From the NCBI GenBank assembly GCA_018136815.1, contig CM030942.1, forward strand, positions 869,797-933,796: a stretch of 64,000 nucleotides of DNA, read 5' to 3'. Below are positions 1 to 11,240 of this stretch, in pieces. Origin of the DNA: Isochrysis galbana. Taxonomy: Eukaryota; Haptophyta; Isochrysidales; Isochrysidaceae. Under the pieces are notes generated by a model. The model made no database searches. It was not told where the DNA came from and saw only the letters and a list, made by a program, of their open reading frames with translations. Every line of letters starts with the position of its first letter. Positions within the stretch are counted from its first letter, which is position 1. Position numbers and translations under genes: made by a program.

Positions 1-2
1 CC

Positions 3-615
3 ACGACAATGCTGATCACTCCGCGGTATACCGGGGATATCAACGAGTTTTACGAGCTTTATGAGTGGCTAACGGACACTCTTGAGGGTCCCGAGGAGGA
101 GGTTCTCAACAATCAGGTGAATGCATTGCCCAAGCCGCCGCCCTGGTAGTGTTCTAATCAATTCATTCACATTAACATCTTTACCTTCCTGTAGGTTCAA
201 CCCGCCTTCTTCCATCCGGACTGGACCTTTGATGGGCTGCCGGCAGACTCACCTATTCATTTCGAGAAGCGAGCTCCATGTCCTGTCATCAACTTGCTTA
301 GGAGAGAGGATCTCGATCAAGTGAGACTACCAGTCGGGCTCACCACTGTGCCCTTTGCGTGTTGTAAAGCTGCCTGTCCTAGGAGATGAGAATGCCTCTA
401 CATGCAAGCTTTTCCCTGGCTGCCATGCTGCACGTGTCACGTCTCAGGTGGTCGCTGAGGGGTTGCGCAACGGGGTGATTGTGAACAAGAAGATCGCGGA
501 CCACAATGCTCAGACCCTCACCACGGAGGGCTCACGGACATTGCGAGATGTGTTTGCAGCCCTCGCTGTCATCGAGCCGAGCGAAGCAGATAGGGAAGGG
601 ATGCGAGACAAATGA
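3..615 (+). CDS. DUF1415 family protein, 3' part (three exons, 5' end outside window)
   Basis: Exons read as <3-116, 195-320 and 448-615; each intron has GT at the donor (GTGAAT, GTGAGA) and AG at the acceptor, and the frame is kept across both joins. The first two exons give TMLITPRY, then a stretch ending EEEVLNNQ joined to VQPAFFHPDWTFDGLP, then HFEKRAPCPVINLLRRED. This follows the DUF1415 pattern: an N-terminal TTLLVHP-like strand, an xxASFHPDYxFAG core and an RSPYPxLHLLRE segment. The last exon supplies the helical tail (KIADHNAQTLTTEGSRTLRDVF) and the stop. DUF1415 proteins have no assigned biochemical function that I know of; the conserved His, Cys and acidic residues could bind metal, which is inference. 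The N-terminal half lies left of position 1. Confidence 0.8.
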
Positions 616-2559
616 AAAATTGGTCGAATGCTATGTGTGTGCCTCACGAGTGAGCAATAGGTTCATCAAAGGCCAGCGCCGAAGATGGGCATGCAGAATC
701 CTGGCAGGACCTGGGCGCATTCATATCGGTAGTAGATGCCTAACTCCGCCTATCGTCAAAAAAATCCTCTTGAAGTTGTCTACCTGCTGCTCCTAGGCCA
801 GTTCCACTCCGGGAACCCGGCTCCATCGCTCTTGCCCCTCACTCGCTCCCCTTTCCACTTCCCCCCTAGCTCAGTCCTTTTTCTTCACCCAACCATAAGG
901 CCTGGCCCCGGCCCCCACACTCGGAACCATGCCCAAGGTAGTGCAACTGGGCCGAACCCCGGAAACCGGCAGAAAAAGGAATGGAGGGGGGGGAGGGGTG
1001 CGAAAGGATGCAAGGCCGGTGGCGGCATAAAGGTGAAAGATATGTAGGCAGTAGTAGGTGTTGGCCCCGAATCTACAGATTTTTTTTCGTGGTGCCCGAA
1101 AAATAACTCGAGTTGAATGCGTCGCCGCAGAGCCGCAGAGCCTCCGCGCACCTGTTGCGGCGCTCGCCATTGGTAGGTAAGTGGCAAATCAAGCGAAGAC
1201 ATAACAAAAAATCCTCTTAATAGTCACACCCCGCGCGCGACCCTGGACAACTATATCGTTGCCTCGCCCGTTCACCTATTCGCTCCCTTCTCCTGCCTTG
1301 CGGCAAGCGAAGACGTAACTTACAAAACACAAAACAGTCTCTTTCTCTTTCTCTTTCTCTTACTTACTTCTTCTTACTTACTTACTTCTTACTGACTGTA
1401 ATTGTAAACGTGGTTCGCGGACTTACTCGCCCGCGCGCTGCGCTGCGAGGGCGAGGGCGCCCACCACCACCACCATGCGACGAGGTGAGCACCAACGCTG
1501 TTGCCCTTGCACCTGCCCCCGCGCTAGATGAGCGCCACTCACCCACTCACACTCATCTGTGCCTGTGCCCATTTATGGCTATGGGCCAGTGGGAGCGGGT
1601 CAGAAGGGGCACTCCCAGGCCCCCATGGGCCAGCACTCGTATTGAACTTCCCCCCCCCTCCTGGTCACCAAGTAGACAGAGGACTGTGGAGGGCACCCAC
1701 GGCCAGCGAGGCATGCGCGGGAGAGGCAGGAGAGGCCAGGGGCTGAGCCCCAGCCTCCACTGCCCCCAGAGCTGCTTGGCTGGCCCTATGTGCGTTCGAT
1801 AGCCGTGTAGAGAATGGTAAGAGGTCATTTCATCCGGCTCTGATGCTGATGCGAGGAGAGAGCGACCGATGGCGTCGCTCTTCCTCTTCTCGGCCGCCCT
1901 GCCAGGGCGATACCTAGTCTACACGGTACACGGTGAAAGCCTCCGTGGCTGCATGCAGATTCATTCTTGTGAGGCACAACGGACGTGAAAAGTGAAAAGG
2001 GAAAAGGGTTTTTTGTTGCGAGAGCGGCCGCCATGCTGGGCCAGCGGGGCGGGCGCAGTGCGCACGCCGCGAATGGGATAGAAAAAGAAGAGCCGAGTGC
2101 TTTGTGAAACCATCTTTCACAAGGTTGCATTCTTTTGCGTCTTTTGAAACCCCGCCGCCTCGCCAGTAGGTGGAAACGCTGCGGCACAAATAGATAAGAA
2201 ACACTACACCCTTTCCAGAAAGATAGCAGGACTCTTCGCCGCAGTACGAAGTCGTAGCGAAAGCTGGATCTAGAGGCTGAAGCGCGCACTAAGCAGAACG
2301 AATTGGCAGTGGCTGGCGGACAGTGTGGCGAACATCATCATCATGGTGTAAGCGTGTCAGCTGTAGTTCTCAGTTTTAGCCTCACACCCTCACCGGCCGA
2401 TGTTGCAAGGTCCTTTTCTCTACCGCTTGCTGTTGGGCTAGCGCAAAAGTGGCCCGTGCTCCTGCTCGTGATGTGTGGGTGTGTGTCTTTGACTTGGGAT
2501 GCAATGCCACGCCACTTCGAAACGGATTGTGATGGTGCTTGCTCGCACCTGCGCTTGCC
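616..2559. other. Intergenic stretch with degraded dispersed repeats
   Basis: No supportable gene. From about 890 to 1100 it holds a copy of dispersed repeat C (purine-rich run after a GGTAGTGCAACTGGGCC motif, also near 59250 and 20940). AAAAAAATCCTCTT-type repeat ends occur near 757 and 1206. A TCTTT/TTAC microsatellite runs from about 1341 to 1395. From about 1540 to 1790 there is a diverged copy of hairpin repeat B. The frame at 2303-2647 has no homology I recognise and probably overlaps the 3' flank of the sulfotransferase-like gene. Confidence 0.5.
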
Positions 2560-3744
2560 TCAGTGCGTCGACGGCTGTATGACACGAGGATCAGGAGCGT
2601 ACGGTGACGCGGCTGCAGCTATGTCCACTGGACCGCATCTCAAATGAGCGTTGCAGTAATCACTGAGTGAGATGGCCTCGGAGAAGCCCCTATGCCTTCC
2701 AAACGTTTGCGCCCAGCGTTCCACCCAAAATTCATACACTGGGATCGAGCAGTGTGTGAATCGCCTCAGCTTCTCAATCTCCTCAAATCTCTTCTCATAT
2801 ATGGCTAGTTTACGATCACGAGCTTTCTGCCGCATAGCTTGCTGCTCAGTAACAACTTGTGCCTTGCCTACACCCTTGGACCTATGCCGGAGCATTCCAT
2901 CAAATTGCCTTCCCAGTTCCGCGAGGCCTCGACCACCGCTGATCGCTACATCGATGGAAACGCTCTTTCGCTCGGAAAACGGAAGAGAAGTACGGTTAAA
3001 GATCCCGGAGCACTGATTGGCCGGCGCTTGAAATGTATGCTTTGCGCGCGATCTACGCCGATGAGGTGGACAACACGGGTTGGTCACATATGGCGCACAT
3101 CCGAGACGTTGGCAAGTTTTGCTCGCTAGATAGAGCATCAGTTGGTCGAAGTTTGGCATTGGAGTCACGTAGTCCAATTTTGAGAGGACCGTGTAGTTCA
3201 AGTCGCCGTGCATCTTCCGGCACTTTGGTGTGCACTCATCCACCTTGCAAGAATCCCAGTCTTCCCTTGGCGAGTAGTGTTTCATACGATATTCAGTGGC
3301 AATATTCCAGGGGTTTGCGAGATAATAATCGGTGGCGGACGTCGTCTCCACCTTTTCTGCGTAGAAGTATCGGAAAAGTGACTCCATCTGCGTGGCTGGC
3401 TCACGGATGATCGCAAACGTCACCACCTTACACCGGTGGTCCTGTTGTCTCCTGAGTGTCTTGCGCATCTCGTCCACAATCTCCAATGCCATCCGCCAAG
3501 GCTCCCCCATGTGGGCCTCCGCGTAGACTAACGGGTACTCGTCGCGCAGCGCTCGAATGTCGGCCCACCACGCCATCTTCCATTCAAGGGAGAAGGCCTT
3601 GAAACGCCTGCCTCCGATGGCAAGTGGGATCATACTGCCTGGCCGTGCAAAGATGTGCCGGATCTGCGTGCCTGCCGCCTTGGCAAAGTGGAAATGCATG
3701 AGGAGCATGCAGGGCTCGCACGCTGACGCGTTAGGCAGGGCCAT
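2560..3744 (-). CDS. Sulfotransferase-like protein
   Basis: A 394-residue frame from the first ATG. Residues 14-29 (LLMHFHFAKAAGTQIR) resemble the 5'-phosphosulfate-binding loop of PAPS-dependent sulfotransferases (hxPKTGGTxL), although the usual loop lysine sits in the variant AKAAGT. Residues 108-122 (VTFAIIREPATQMES) resemble the 3'-phosphate-binding motif with its Arg and Ser. Cys pairs follow in the middle (CKVDECTPKC and NPCCPP), typical of Golgi carbohydrate sulfotransferases. The C-terminus (YEFWVERWAQTF) is hydrophobic and aromatic. The likely role is sulfation of a glycan or similar acceptor in the Golgi. No signal anchor precedes the first ATG, so an upstream exon may be hidden beyond the purine-rich tract that follows; the frame is open four codons further 5' without an ATG. 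Confidence 0.6.
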   Translation of the reverse strand: MALPNASACEPCMLLMHFHFAKAAGTQIRHIFARPGSMIPLAIGGRRFKAFSLEWKMAWWADIRALRDEYPLVYAEAHMGEPWRMALEIVDEMRKTLRRQQDHRCKVVTFAIIREPATQMESLFRYFYAEKVETTSATDYYLANPWNIATEYRMKHYSPREDWDSCKVDECTPKCRKMHGDLNYTVLSKLDYVTPMPNFDQLMLYLASKTCQRLGCAPYVTNPCCPPHRRRSRAKHTFQAPANQCSGIFNRTSLPFSERKSVSIDVAISGGRGLAELGRQFDGMLRHRSKGVGKAQVVTEQQAMRQKARDRKLAIYEKRFEEIEKLRRFTHCSIPVYEFWVERWAQTFGRHRGFSEAISLSDYCNAHLRCGPVDIAAAASPYAPDPRVIQPSTH

Positions 3745-3779
3745 GATCCGAACCAAGCAAGTCTCCGGCGTACGTTGCC

Positions 3780-4070
3780 CACCCTTCCCAGCCTTCCCAG
3801 CCTCCCCAGCCTCCCTCCCTCCCTCTCTCTCCCTCTCTCTCCCTCACTCCCTCTCTCTCCCTCACTCCCTCTCTCGCTCTCTCGCCCTCTCTTCCTTCCT
3901 CGCTCTCCACTCTCCCTCACTCGCTCGCTCCCTCCCTCACTCCCTCCCTCCCCGCCCCCCCCTCCCCCCCCTTCTCTCGCCCTCTCTTTATGTAAAGCAT
4001 GTGCATCTATGTACATTTTCCCTTCCTATCTTTTCCCTCTCCTCATCTCTCTCTCTCTCCCTCTGTGTGT
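3780..4070. repeat. CT-rich low-complexity tract upstream of the sulfotransferase-like gene
   Basis: Nearly pure pyrimidine on + (CCCT, CTCT and CCTC units with C runs). It sits directly 5' of the minus-strand sulfotransferase-like gene, so it is a GA-rich promoter-proximal tract in that gene's sense. Long apparent frames through it code only Ser/Leu/Pro or Arg/Glu/Gly and are artefacts. Confidence 0.85.
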
Positions 4071-5680
4071 TCCTCGTTCGTTCCTCTGTGCAGTTTCCCT
4101 AGAAGCACCTGCAAAGGTGCCTCGAGACCCTTTTTGATTCCTAGCATATATTGGCGGCCCCTCTTGGAGCCTTGGAGCCTGGAGGACACCAAGATTAAGC
4201 TGGAGCCTTGCCATCAATCTTCAATATGGAGGACCAGTCTTATGCATAAGATGGAGCCGCATCGCCCGAAATTTGCTCCCATGACCTGATTGGTGGCGAT
4301 GATGCCGACGAGCCGGCGCCGCACGTCGTTCACGAGGCATGCTACAGGAGACGGAGGTGCGATTTACAACTCTCATCAAGATAAGACGTTTTGGGGGCAT
4401 TTATTGATGCTGAGTAATCTAAGCCTTACAAAGGAGATTCATACACAAGATGAACTGTTCACACACCCTTTGGACCACATGATTTGATGGGCAAAGCGTT
4501 CCCCTCTAAGAACGACCGCAAACAAGCGAGCGGAGACGAGCACAACACGCGCAAGCATTTAGACTGCACGTGCGCGCATTGCAGTGGACTGCCTGCGCGT
4601 CGCCGTGGCTAGCGCGCAAGGTGTCGTTCCGTCAATTGTGGGACATCAGTCGAATTGAGCGATCAAATGTCCACAGTTATTTAAAATTAAATAAGGGCTA
4701 GTATTTGCCTTTCCCGCGGTGCATGTTCCCCCGCGGGGACGCCGTGCGTGCGCATACACAAACATGCAGTTTAATGAATAGTATCAACTGAGCACCATTG
4801 TGCACGTCGTGCGCATTGGGCACGGCGCGGTGCCCCCCCCCCCCCCCCGCGGAGACGCCGTGCGTGCGCATCCCGACTTTTTCCCTCTGCGTGCCGCCTT
4901 AGGCCTTGAAAAAGAAAACATGCACATCTGGGTTAAAAAAATAATAACCTGGCCCTCTTTTGACGGAACGCGACTTCAGGCAGTGTGTTTAGCCATAACC
5001 ATAACCACTCCCTCATCGGGCGCGCGCACACACACAGCCTGCCTGCGCCAACTTGCTGGCTCGCGCTCGTGCGCTGCGCCGTTGCCGCTGCAGCAGCTAG
5101 CCGGCGGTGCGGGGACATCTTCACCCACGCCTTCACCTGCGTCTGCGTGCAGCATCGGCCAGCCGCTCAGTGCAGGGCCCATATTCCCAGTTGCGTAATT
5201 TTCTTATTGGGGGGGGGGGGTTGTAAGACCCCCTACATATGCATATGGGCAACAGGATGGGGCTCAAGGAAGTGTTAGGGTTAGGGATCAAATTCAAATA
5301 CCTACTACAGATTACAGAATTACAGGCGGTGATTGCAATCGCTGTGCGGATGCCGACTGGCCCACAAACTGTAATTCATTCTTTAGAACTTCCTCAATCG
5401 AGGCGCTGGATACTCCGGCGCCGCCGCCGCCGTGGCCGATACAGTATGGCATGGGGCAATAATAAAGCACCTCGGACCTCGGCATCATGGCGAGTCTCGC
5501 ACCCACAACCCATCATCGTGTGCAGCTCGTCGCACATAAGATAGGTAGCACTTTCGCGTGTGTGCCACCACCATACCCCAGCAGGTGGAATGCGCACCAT
5601 TAGCGTGCCGCACACAAGGACTACTGCATGTAGACAAACAAGAAAAAGAAGTATGACGCGCCTTTCAACCAAGCAAATCC
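4071..5680. other. Gene-free stretch with two small repeats
   Basis: No gene is supported. A GC-rich repeat unit (CGCGG-A/G-GACGCCGTGCGTGCGCAT) occurs twice, near 4733-4755 and 4847-4870, the second after a 17-nt C run. From about 5100 to 5200 there is a copy of a dispersed repeat that recurs inverted near 43495-43605 (shared CATCGGCCAGC, CTTCACCTGCGTC and TATTCCCAG-like elements). A G run lies near 5208-5220. Confidence 0.5.
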
Positions 5681-6188
5681 TTATGAGGCTCCCTGAGCCG
5701 TTTTCAATTCGCGCACTCGTTTTCTAAGATTCCGGATGGCATGACTTTTGCCCAGACGGGCGGCTTCGACCTCTGACAAATGCTCAGTAAAAGCTACAGT
5801 GAATTCATCTGGGCTTCGGCCAGCATCGACGAATTCTTCAACTAATCTCATTGGCAGCCGCAGATCAGTCTGGCTCGAAGTGTTTTGTGCCTCGCGCAGC
5901 ATGTTGGCCAAGTCGGCACTGTGAATAGAGGGACGAGGAAGTCAGGTAGCGGCCGCGTTGGTATTGGAGGGGATCAATCCTGCATGCTGGTGGATGAGGC
6001 ACATCATGAGCGCACATGCTCTCGCGCAAAAGCGTGTTGTTAGGGCTGGGTTCCTGCGCCATTGTGTCGAGTTGGTGAATGAGACCTAACATGCTCGATA
6101 AGCTGGCATCGAGCTCGTTCAGGATTCGCCGCTGCACATTCACTGCCTCGGTGGAGGGCGCGTGTTCCTCGGCGTGCGCCATCGCCAA
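5681..6188 (-). CDS. MED10: Mediator complex subunit 10 (two exons)
   Basis: Exon 1 is 6188-6016 and exon 2 is 5918-5681, with a 97-nt GT-AG intron that splits an ATT codon. The joined protein is 136 residues, the usual size for MED10. The N-terminal half is a helix (ILNELDASLSSMLGLIHQLDTM) like the MED10 helical bundle that begins the family. The C-terminal half matches the family signature: RLPMRLVEEFVDAGRSPDEF corresponds to the human IPLEVFEYIDQGRNPQLYT segment, followed by the basic helix of the C-terminus. MED10 is part of the Mediator middle module, which bridges transcription factors and RNA polymerase II. The start is the first ATG; a second in-frame ATG two codons later is equally possible. 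Confidence 0.88.
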
Positions 6189-6507
6189 GGGCAGAAGCGT
6201 CGCGCGAGGGTGCGAGAGGATCGACCGATCGACGACGGTTCGTCTCGAATTACTACCACTAGGAGTTCACACTAGCTGTGGACCCCGTCTTCGCGTCTTG
6301 TCTTCTCTGTTCGGGTGGGTGTGAACGCCGCCGTCCGCTGCTTGTCGCCCCTTGTTCACGTTTCCGTGTGCGCGCTTTCTATGGGTACCTGGAGCCTGGC
6401 GTGGCCTAGACTAATTATATTGTGCTAGGTTGTCTGCCAGTCCCACCCTTAGAAACAAGGAGGCGAAAGGGGATGGTGGCGGGTAAGCTTGAGCCCTTAG
6501 GCCTTAG

Positions 6508-6650
<143 letters not shown>

Positions 6651-6924
6651 GGGGTTGGGGCGAGGTGAGCGGCGCGCGGCGGCGAGCAAAGAGAGCGATT
6701 GGGCGCCCCCCTCTCTCCCCGCGTGGGGGGGGGGTGGTTGCTACCTTCTACCTTCTTTCTTTTCTCCGGTCTTCGCGCGCCGCTGCTCTGTTGGCGTTCA
6801 CTTTCACTTGCCAACACTTGCGTAAACTAAGCTCACTGTCTATGGACGCCGCCATCCAGCTCACGCTCCGCCCACCCCCTTCTCCGCGCTCTCTCTCCCC
6901 TCTCCTGCCTGGTCACCATGATGG

Positions 6925-7080
6925 TGCCAGGGCGATACACCCCAACAGTGTCAGGCCCCAGCAGCCTCCCCTCCATTGGGCATGCCTTATGGCAGAGGCC
7001 CCTCGCGCCCTGGCAAGGGCCGCGCTGCTCCGGCGGCGCGGCCCGAGGCCGGGTGGCCCCTATGTATGGGCACCACATCC
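6925..7080 (+). repeat. Fragment of hairpin-repeat family A (internal part)
   Basis: This stretch matches the internal part of the repeat copies near 18190-18330 (+) and 58810-58950 (-). Shared elements are CCTTATGGCAGAGG, TTGGGCATGCC and a GCGGCGCGGCCCGAGGCC block. It lacks the hairpin end, so it is a partial copy. No gene is supported between MED10 and this point. Confidence 0.6.
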
Positions 7081-7138
7081 ACTCCACCACTAACTACGTA
7101 CAACACACTCTCCAAAGAAATCCCCCCATACACAGCTA

Positions 7139-8517
7139 GCACACCGCACGCATGAGACACGAACATACAACCCCCCTGGGGGGGACCAGAGCAAAGTGAC
7201 ACTGCCCACTGCCCTCACCCGCAAGACACTGAGCACGGACGCCCCCCACCACACCTCACAGGATCAAGACTCAGACGAAGACAATAACATCGAAGACTCA
7301 GACTCCACCTTCGAACTCTCATTCCCTCCCCGTTCTTCCGATGAGCCCGTTCCGGGCTCCCCGGATGTACCGTGCGCCGCGCTAGCCGCCGGTGCGCCTC
7401 CGCGACTCGTTTCCAATGAGGAAACGAGCTTCGCTCCGACAAGCACAAAATCGGCGCTCGCGCCTTCGGCCGTCGCCCCTCCGAGTTTCCAAGGTGGAGA
7501 GGACCTTTCATCCCCCGCCCAAGAATCACCCGATGCCCCATCCGAACCCGAGCCACCCAAGCCACCCCAAGCCGAGGTTGGAGCTCCAAAAAGCTCCGCC
7601 TCTCCCCTTGAAGAACTCCTCCTTCCAGCACCGCCCAAGTCCGCCCAAGTGGCGCCTCCGCCCACCGAAGCCGCGCCAACCCCGTGTGGCCCCGACTTCA
7701 CTCCCCTCACGGGAGCGGGCATCGCACCACCCGTAGCCGAAGACCCACCGCCGGTCTTCGCGCTACTTTCTTTCGCCGATCCGTTGCCAAGTGTCCATAC
7801 CTCCCTCGCTCCCTCCGTGGTGAGCGCGGCGGATGACGCCGCCTCCGTGCGATCGGTCCCCCCGTTCGACCCCCCGCCTTACGAAGAATACGTCCCGCCA
7901 CCCCGATCGGGATATTGGCATGGGCGCCAAAATTCAGTCGCCTCGCCGCCGGCTGCAGCCGCCCGGGCCGTTGATCAACAAGTGGAGATCGATAATCTCC
8001 GAGGTCTCGTGCGTCACCTCGAAAATTCGACAATGCAAGCCGCCCAACGCCAAGAAGATTTCCGGCGGGAGGTGAGCTCAACTTTCAACACAATTCTCAA
8101 TCTTCTGCAGACAGGCGCTGCTACGCATCAAGCCACCGCCTCGCCGCCTGCTGCTGCGGAGGCAATGCCCCCAGCCGTTCCTTCACCGGCTCCGTTCTCA
8201 TGGTCCCAACCCGGGCCGGCCGCTCCGGCCTCCGTTCCGCCGCCCCCCATTCCGCCGTCCGACTATGTGCCCGATACCCCGTTTCCCCCCGTTCCGCCTG
8301 CTCCCGATCCCCGACCGCCTCCCACCGCCGCGGGCCTCCGCTCGCTTCCGAACCCCATCACCCCTCGCCATCCCATCGATCCCAGCCTCGCGGCCGACGC
8401 CTCCGAGCGAGAGATGGTCCTAGCCGCATGGGACCGCCTCTTTACCATGTCTCCGTACGAGGTGGCCTCGTTGTACAAGGGCTCCGACGACTTTGACTTT
8501 GAGCTCATTCACGCCAT
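7139..8517 (+). pseudogene. LINE ORF1-like proline-rich protein, internally fused to an ORF2 tail
   Basis: A 1.3-kb open frame, Pro/Ala/Ser-rich, with an acidic N-terminal part (SDEDNNIEDSDSTFE) and one predicted coiled coil near 7970-8110 (VEIDNLRGLVRHLENS). There is no ATG at its 5' end; the frame opens right after a stop at 7136. The layout, a disordered region plus a short coiled coil, suits the nucleic-acid-binding ORF1 of a non-LTR retrotransposon. The phrase LAAGAPPRLVSNEETSFAPT recurs in diverged form on the minus strand near 31150 and 31700, so it is a repeat family. At about 8518 the sequence switches abruptly to the 3' end of ORF2, which marks an internal deletion of the element. 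Confidence 0.6.
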
Positions 8518-8984
8518 ACCTAGCTAGATGCCCGTCCACGCTCCAGATATTTCAAACCATAGAAGCCGTAGCGGGATACACCCCGGCGAAAGACAGATCG
8601 ACGACTCAAAAAATCAAGGACAGACTATTTGCATACCCGAACTCCTCGACGCCGGATAGCCTCAAAGCCCTCTACCTAATCGCATGGAGATACATCATTA
8701 GCGACTTCTACAAGGTGGAATTTGAAAATCACACCTTCCACCACGTGCCGGTTATCGAGAGAGTTCTAAGCAGGTTCACGGTCCTCGTTAGAGGTCGTGA
8801 ACCTCCGGACGACTTCTCAACCGCACGCACGCGCAAGGCCACCCAGGGAAGGAAGCCGAAAATCAAATCTCCACACGACCTTAGCGCCCCTGTCTTCTCA
8901 ACTAACAACAAAGGCGCCCTAGTCATGAACACGAATCTATCTCTGGTAGCGAAAGCCCTCAACATAGCAGAGCGTCTTGCTTAA
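8518..8984 (+). pseudogene. Non-LTR retrotransposon ORF2, extreme C-terminus
   Basis: From ARCPSTLQIFQTIEAVAGYT onward this is nearly collinear with the end of the larger copy at 12480-12936: same DSLKALYLIAWRYII block, same FHHVPVIE, same RKATQGRKPK-type basic stretch. It starts inside the zinc-knuckle region, so the endonuclease, RT and most of the C-terminal domain are missing. It lies in a different frame from the upstream ORF1-like frame and overlaps its last codons, as expected at a deletion joint. Confidence 0.85.
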
Positions 8985-9511
8985 CCAAGCTACCCCTCGC
9001 CGCGAGCCGCCCACCAACCGACAGCAGGCCTTAGTCACACTGACCACAGCACCACAGCCGCCTGACACCCAGCACAAGAAACGGACACACATCAGCCGGT
9101 AGCCCGATGGCACAGGAGGACGGCGAGAAGCAGGCCGTCGAGAATCGGCACACACCGTCTGCCACTGGAAACCCACTACACCCAGCCCCTAGGTAGAGCG
9201 TAGAGCACGAGGCACGAGGGGACGAGCCGCAAGGTAGGTGGAGGGGGAGAGAAAGGAAGCGGGCGAGGCTGCGGAGATACTGTGCAGAGTCGCGCGCGCG
9301 GCGAGATTATTAAGAAGTTTATAACCCCCACCGGTATCTGTATTTGGCCTGTATTTGGTCTGTATTTGGCCCCTAGGGCTTGAATACAACACAAACTCTA
9401 ACATTTATAAAAGAAAATTGCTCTAAATCTAAGTCGATAGTCCACTTTCACTTTCTACGGAACGCGATCTAAGAGAAAGCCCGTGATCCCCGAGCGACGG
9501 TCGCGCGGTCG
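8985..9511. other. Intergenic: 3' end of the LINE copy and MEP50-like promoter region
   Basis: No gene is visible. The first 200 nt probably belong to the retrotransposon 3' region. Near 9330-9375 three GTATTTGG units occur, a motif also seen inside the small inverted-repeat element at 25116-25305. The rest is the 5' flank of the WD40 gene. Confidence 0.4.
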
Positions 9512-10501
9512 ATGCCCGAGCTTTGTCTTACGGGCAGCTCTCACGTGGACGCCCTCTCGGTCTCCGACGAGGGGGTGGTCGCTGTCGCCACGTCAATGCT
9601 CACGGGAGAGCTCTGGGGTGGCTCTATCCTCCTGCTACGTCCAGGACCTGACTCGTCAGAGCCCAGTCTGAGCATAACTGTCTCGACAGCTTCCGGCAAC
9701 TCGGCCGTCCTCTGGGCTGGACCAGGTCTGGTAGCGTCAGGCGATGATGCAGGCGACGTTTCGCTGTGGCGATTTGCTGCCGACGCACCGGGCATAGCCG
9801 GTGAAGACCCCCGGCCAATCGCGACTTACCGTGAGCACGAGGATTCAATCACTTGCCTGGCGTGTTCAAAAGGAGGGCAGCGGCTGGCCTCTGGCAGCCA
9901 AGATGGCACCGTCAAAGTATGGCCCAGCAATTCGACGACGATGGCAGAGCACTCCCTGATTCATACGTCACCTGATCCATGGTGTAACCCGGGCATCACT
10001 GATATTACTTTTCTAACAACAGATACCTTAGTCTCAGTCGCAATGGATGGGCTTGTTCGCCTCTGGGACCTAAGGATGTCAGATCCTTCAGTCCGTTCCA
10101 TCGCACGAGAAGCAGCTGGCGTGTGCAGTGTGACCACCGCCAATGATACATTGCTCATCGGAGGGACGCAATCAGGTGACGTCATCTCAGTCGATTTGCG
10201 GAGTGGGGGGGAGAGCTATGTGACGCAAAGGGCGTCAATGGGCCATGGCGCTGTCCGTTCTCTTTGTGTTGCACCCGGCGCCGCAAATGCGTCTCGCCCA
10301 CTTCTTGCAGCAGCATACGACAGCGGCGACGCCTCTGTGATCCATGTATCCAACATGGAGGCGTGCGCTGCTATTTCTGGACATAGCGATCGTATGAGCG
10401 CGATAGGGTGGCTTGGCGAGCCTCAAGGCAACAAGGTAACTCTCGTCTCCGGGGGGTGGGATAAGGCCGTGCGGAGCCATACGTTGATGCTGTACGCGTG
10501 A
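9512..10501 (+). CDS. WDR77/MEP50-like WD40 protein (methylosome subunit)
   Basis: A single-exon 329-residue beta-propeller from the first ATG. WD-type repeats are visible: DGTVKVWPSN around 130, DGLVRLWDLR around 185 and SGGWDKAVRSHTL at the end. What points to MEP50 rather than a generic WD40 protein is the N-terminal segment VVAVATSMLTGELWGGSILL, matching the ASTLTGRCWGGSLWVF-type strand of animal MEP50, and the C-terminal GWDKAVRSH matching GWDHQVVHH. Animal MEP50 binds PRMT5 and presents histones and Sm proteins for symmetric arginine dimethylation. By analogy this protein would be the PRMT5 cofactor; PRMT5 itself is not in the window. It could also be a related WD40 scaffold. Confidence 0.65.
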   Translation: MPELCLTGSSHVDALSVSDEGVVAVATSMLTGELWGGSILLLRPGPDSSEPSLSITVSTASGNSAVLWAGPGLVASGDDAGDVSLWRFAADAPGIAGEDPRPIATYREHEDSITCLACSKGGQRLASGSQDGTVKVWPSNSTTMAEHSLIHTSPDPWCNPGITDITFLTTDTLVSVAMDGLVRLWDLRMSDPSVRSIAREAAGVCSVTTANDTLLIGGTQSGDVISVDLRSGGESYVTQRASMGHGAVRSLCVAPGAANASRPLLAAAYDSGDASVIHVSNMEACAAISGHSDRMSAIGWLGEPQGNKVTLVSGGWDKAVRSHTLMLYA

Positions 10502-10743
10502 GCATCGTGCTGGCACGAGCGCAAGGCCAACGGATGGTGGCGGGCGCTCTATGGTGGTCAGCGTGTGTGTACCCGTGTGTACGCGCACGCTTGAGAGGTG
10601 CTCTGTGCTGTCCGGCCCATGCCACGGACGTTGCCGCATAGCGTGGAGCCGCGCATGGCAATCACATAGCAGAGAAGGGGCTCTATGGAATTCACACATA
10701 TTCTTACTAAAAAATTGAAAATCTACTGGGGCTTCGAGCTCAT
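10502..10743. other. 3' flank of the MEP50-like gene
   Basis: No gene or recognised repeat. The last 60 nt before the hairpin repeat are AT-richer than their surroundings (ACTAAAAAATTGAAAATC near 10707). Confidence 0.4.
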
Positions 10744-11240
10744 AACTAAGTTTATACTTGGTTGATCCATCGGGGGGCTCGAGCCCCCCCCTCTCTCCAT
10801 GCTCCTCCCCTGCCATGGGCCTTGGGGGAGGAACGGAGGAACCACCCATCCTCCTGGCATGCCTGATGGCTTGCGAGGAGGAGACTGCCCTACTGACCCA
10901 CTCCCTCACTCAAAGGCTCGCCCCATTCGCCCGTCTTGGCCAGTCGTGGCCAGCCCATTGCTCCAACCCCCCTTCCCCCCCGGGTCGACGTGCAGTAAGG
11001 TGCAGCGTGGGGGCCCCAGATGCTAATGAGCGCCAGCGAGGGAGAGGCAGGGGAGGCCAGGGCCCAGCCTCAGCGTCCTCTGCCCCCTAAGCTGGCCTCT
11101 AGGAGCCTCCAGGGGTCGCCAGAGGGCAGCTGGAGGCCTGCCGCAGGTGGGCCATCGCGCGTGCCTGCAGGAGAGGGGAGAGAGCGCGCGCGGAGAAGGG
11201 GGCAATTGGAAGGGGGTGGGCGGAGCGAGAGCTCCGCACA
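10744..11240 (+). repeat. Hairpin repeat B, copy 1
   Basis: The copy opens with the hairpin (left arm AACTAAG, loop TTTATA, right arm CTTGGTT) and then a G-run/C-run inverted repeat (CGGGGGGCTCGAGCCCCC). The body matches copies at 41555-42291 and 53965-54650, both in the opposite orientation: GGAACCACCCATCCTCCTGG, CCTGATGGCTTGC, CCAGGGCCCAGCCTC and GGTAAGTCTCGCG. It runs straight into the LINE ORF2 fragment that follows, so either the repeat was truncated by that element or the two share an upstream region. Confidence 0.7.

Noticed and set aside
2290..2350. A tubulin-like GGQCG phrase in the frame at 2303
   Set aside because: The match is four residues; flanking residues do not fit tubulin and no exon structure supports it.
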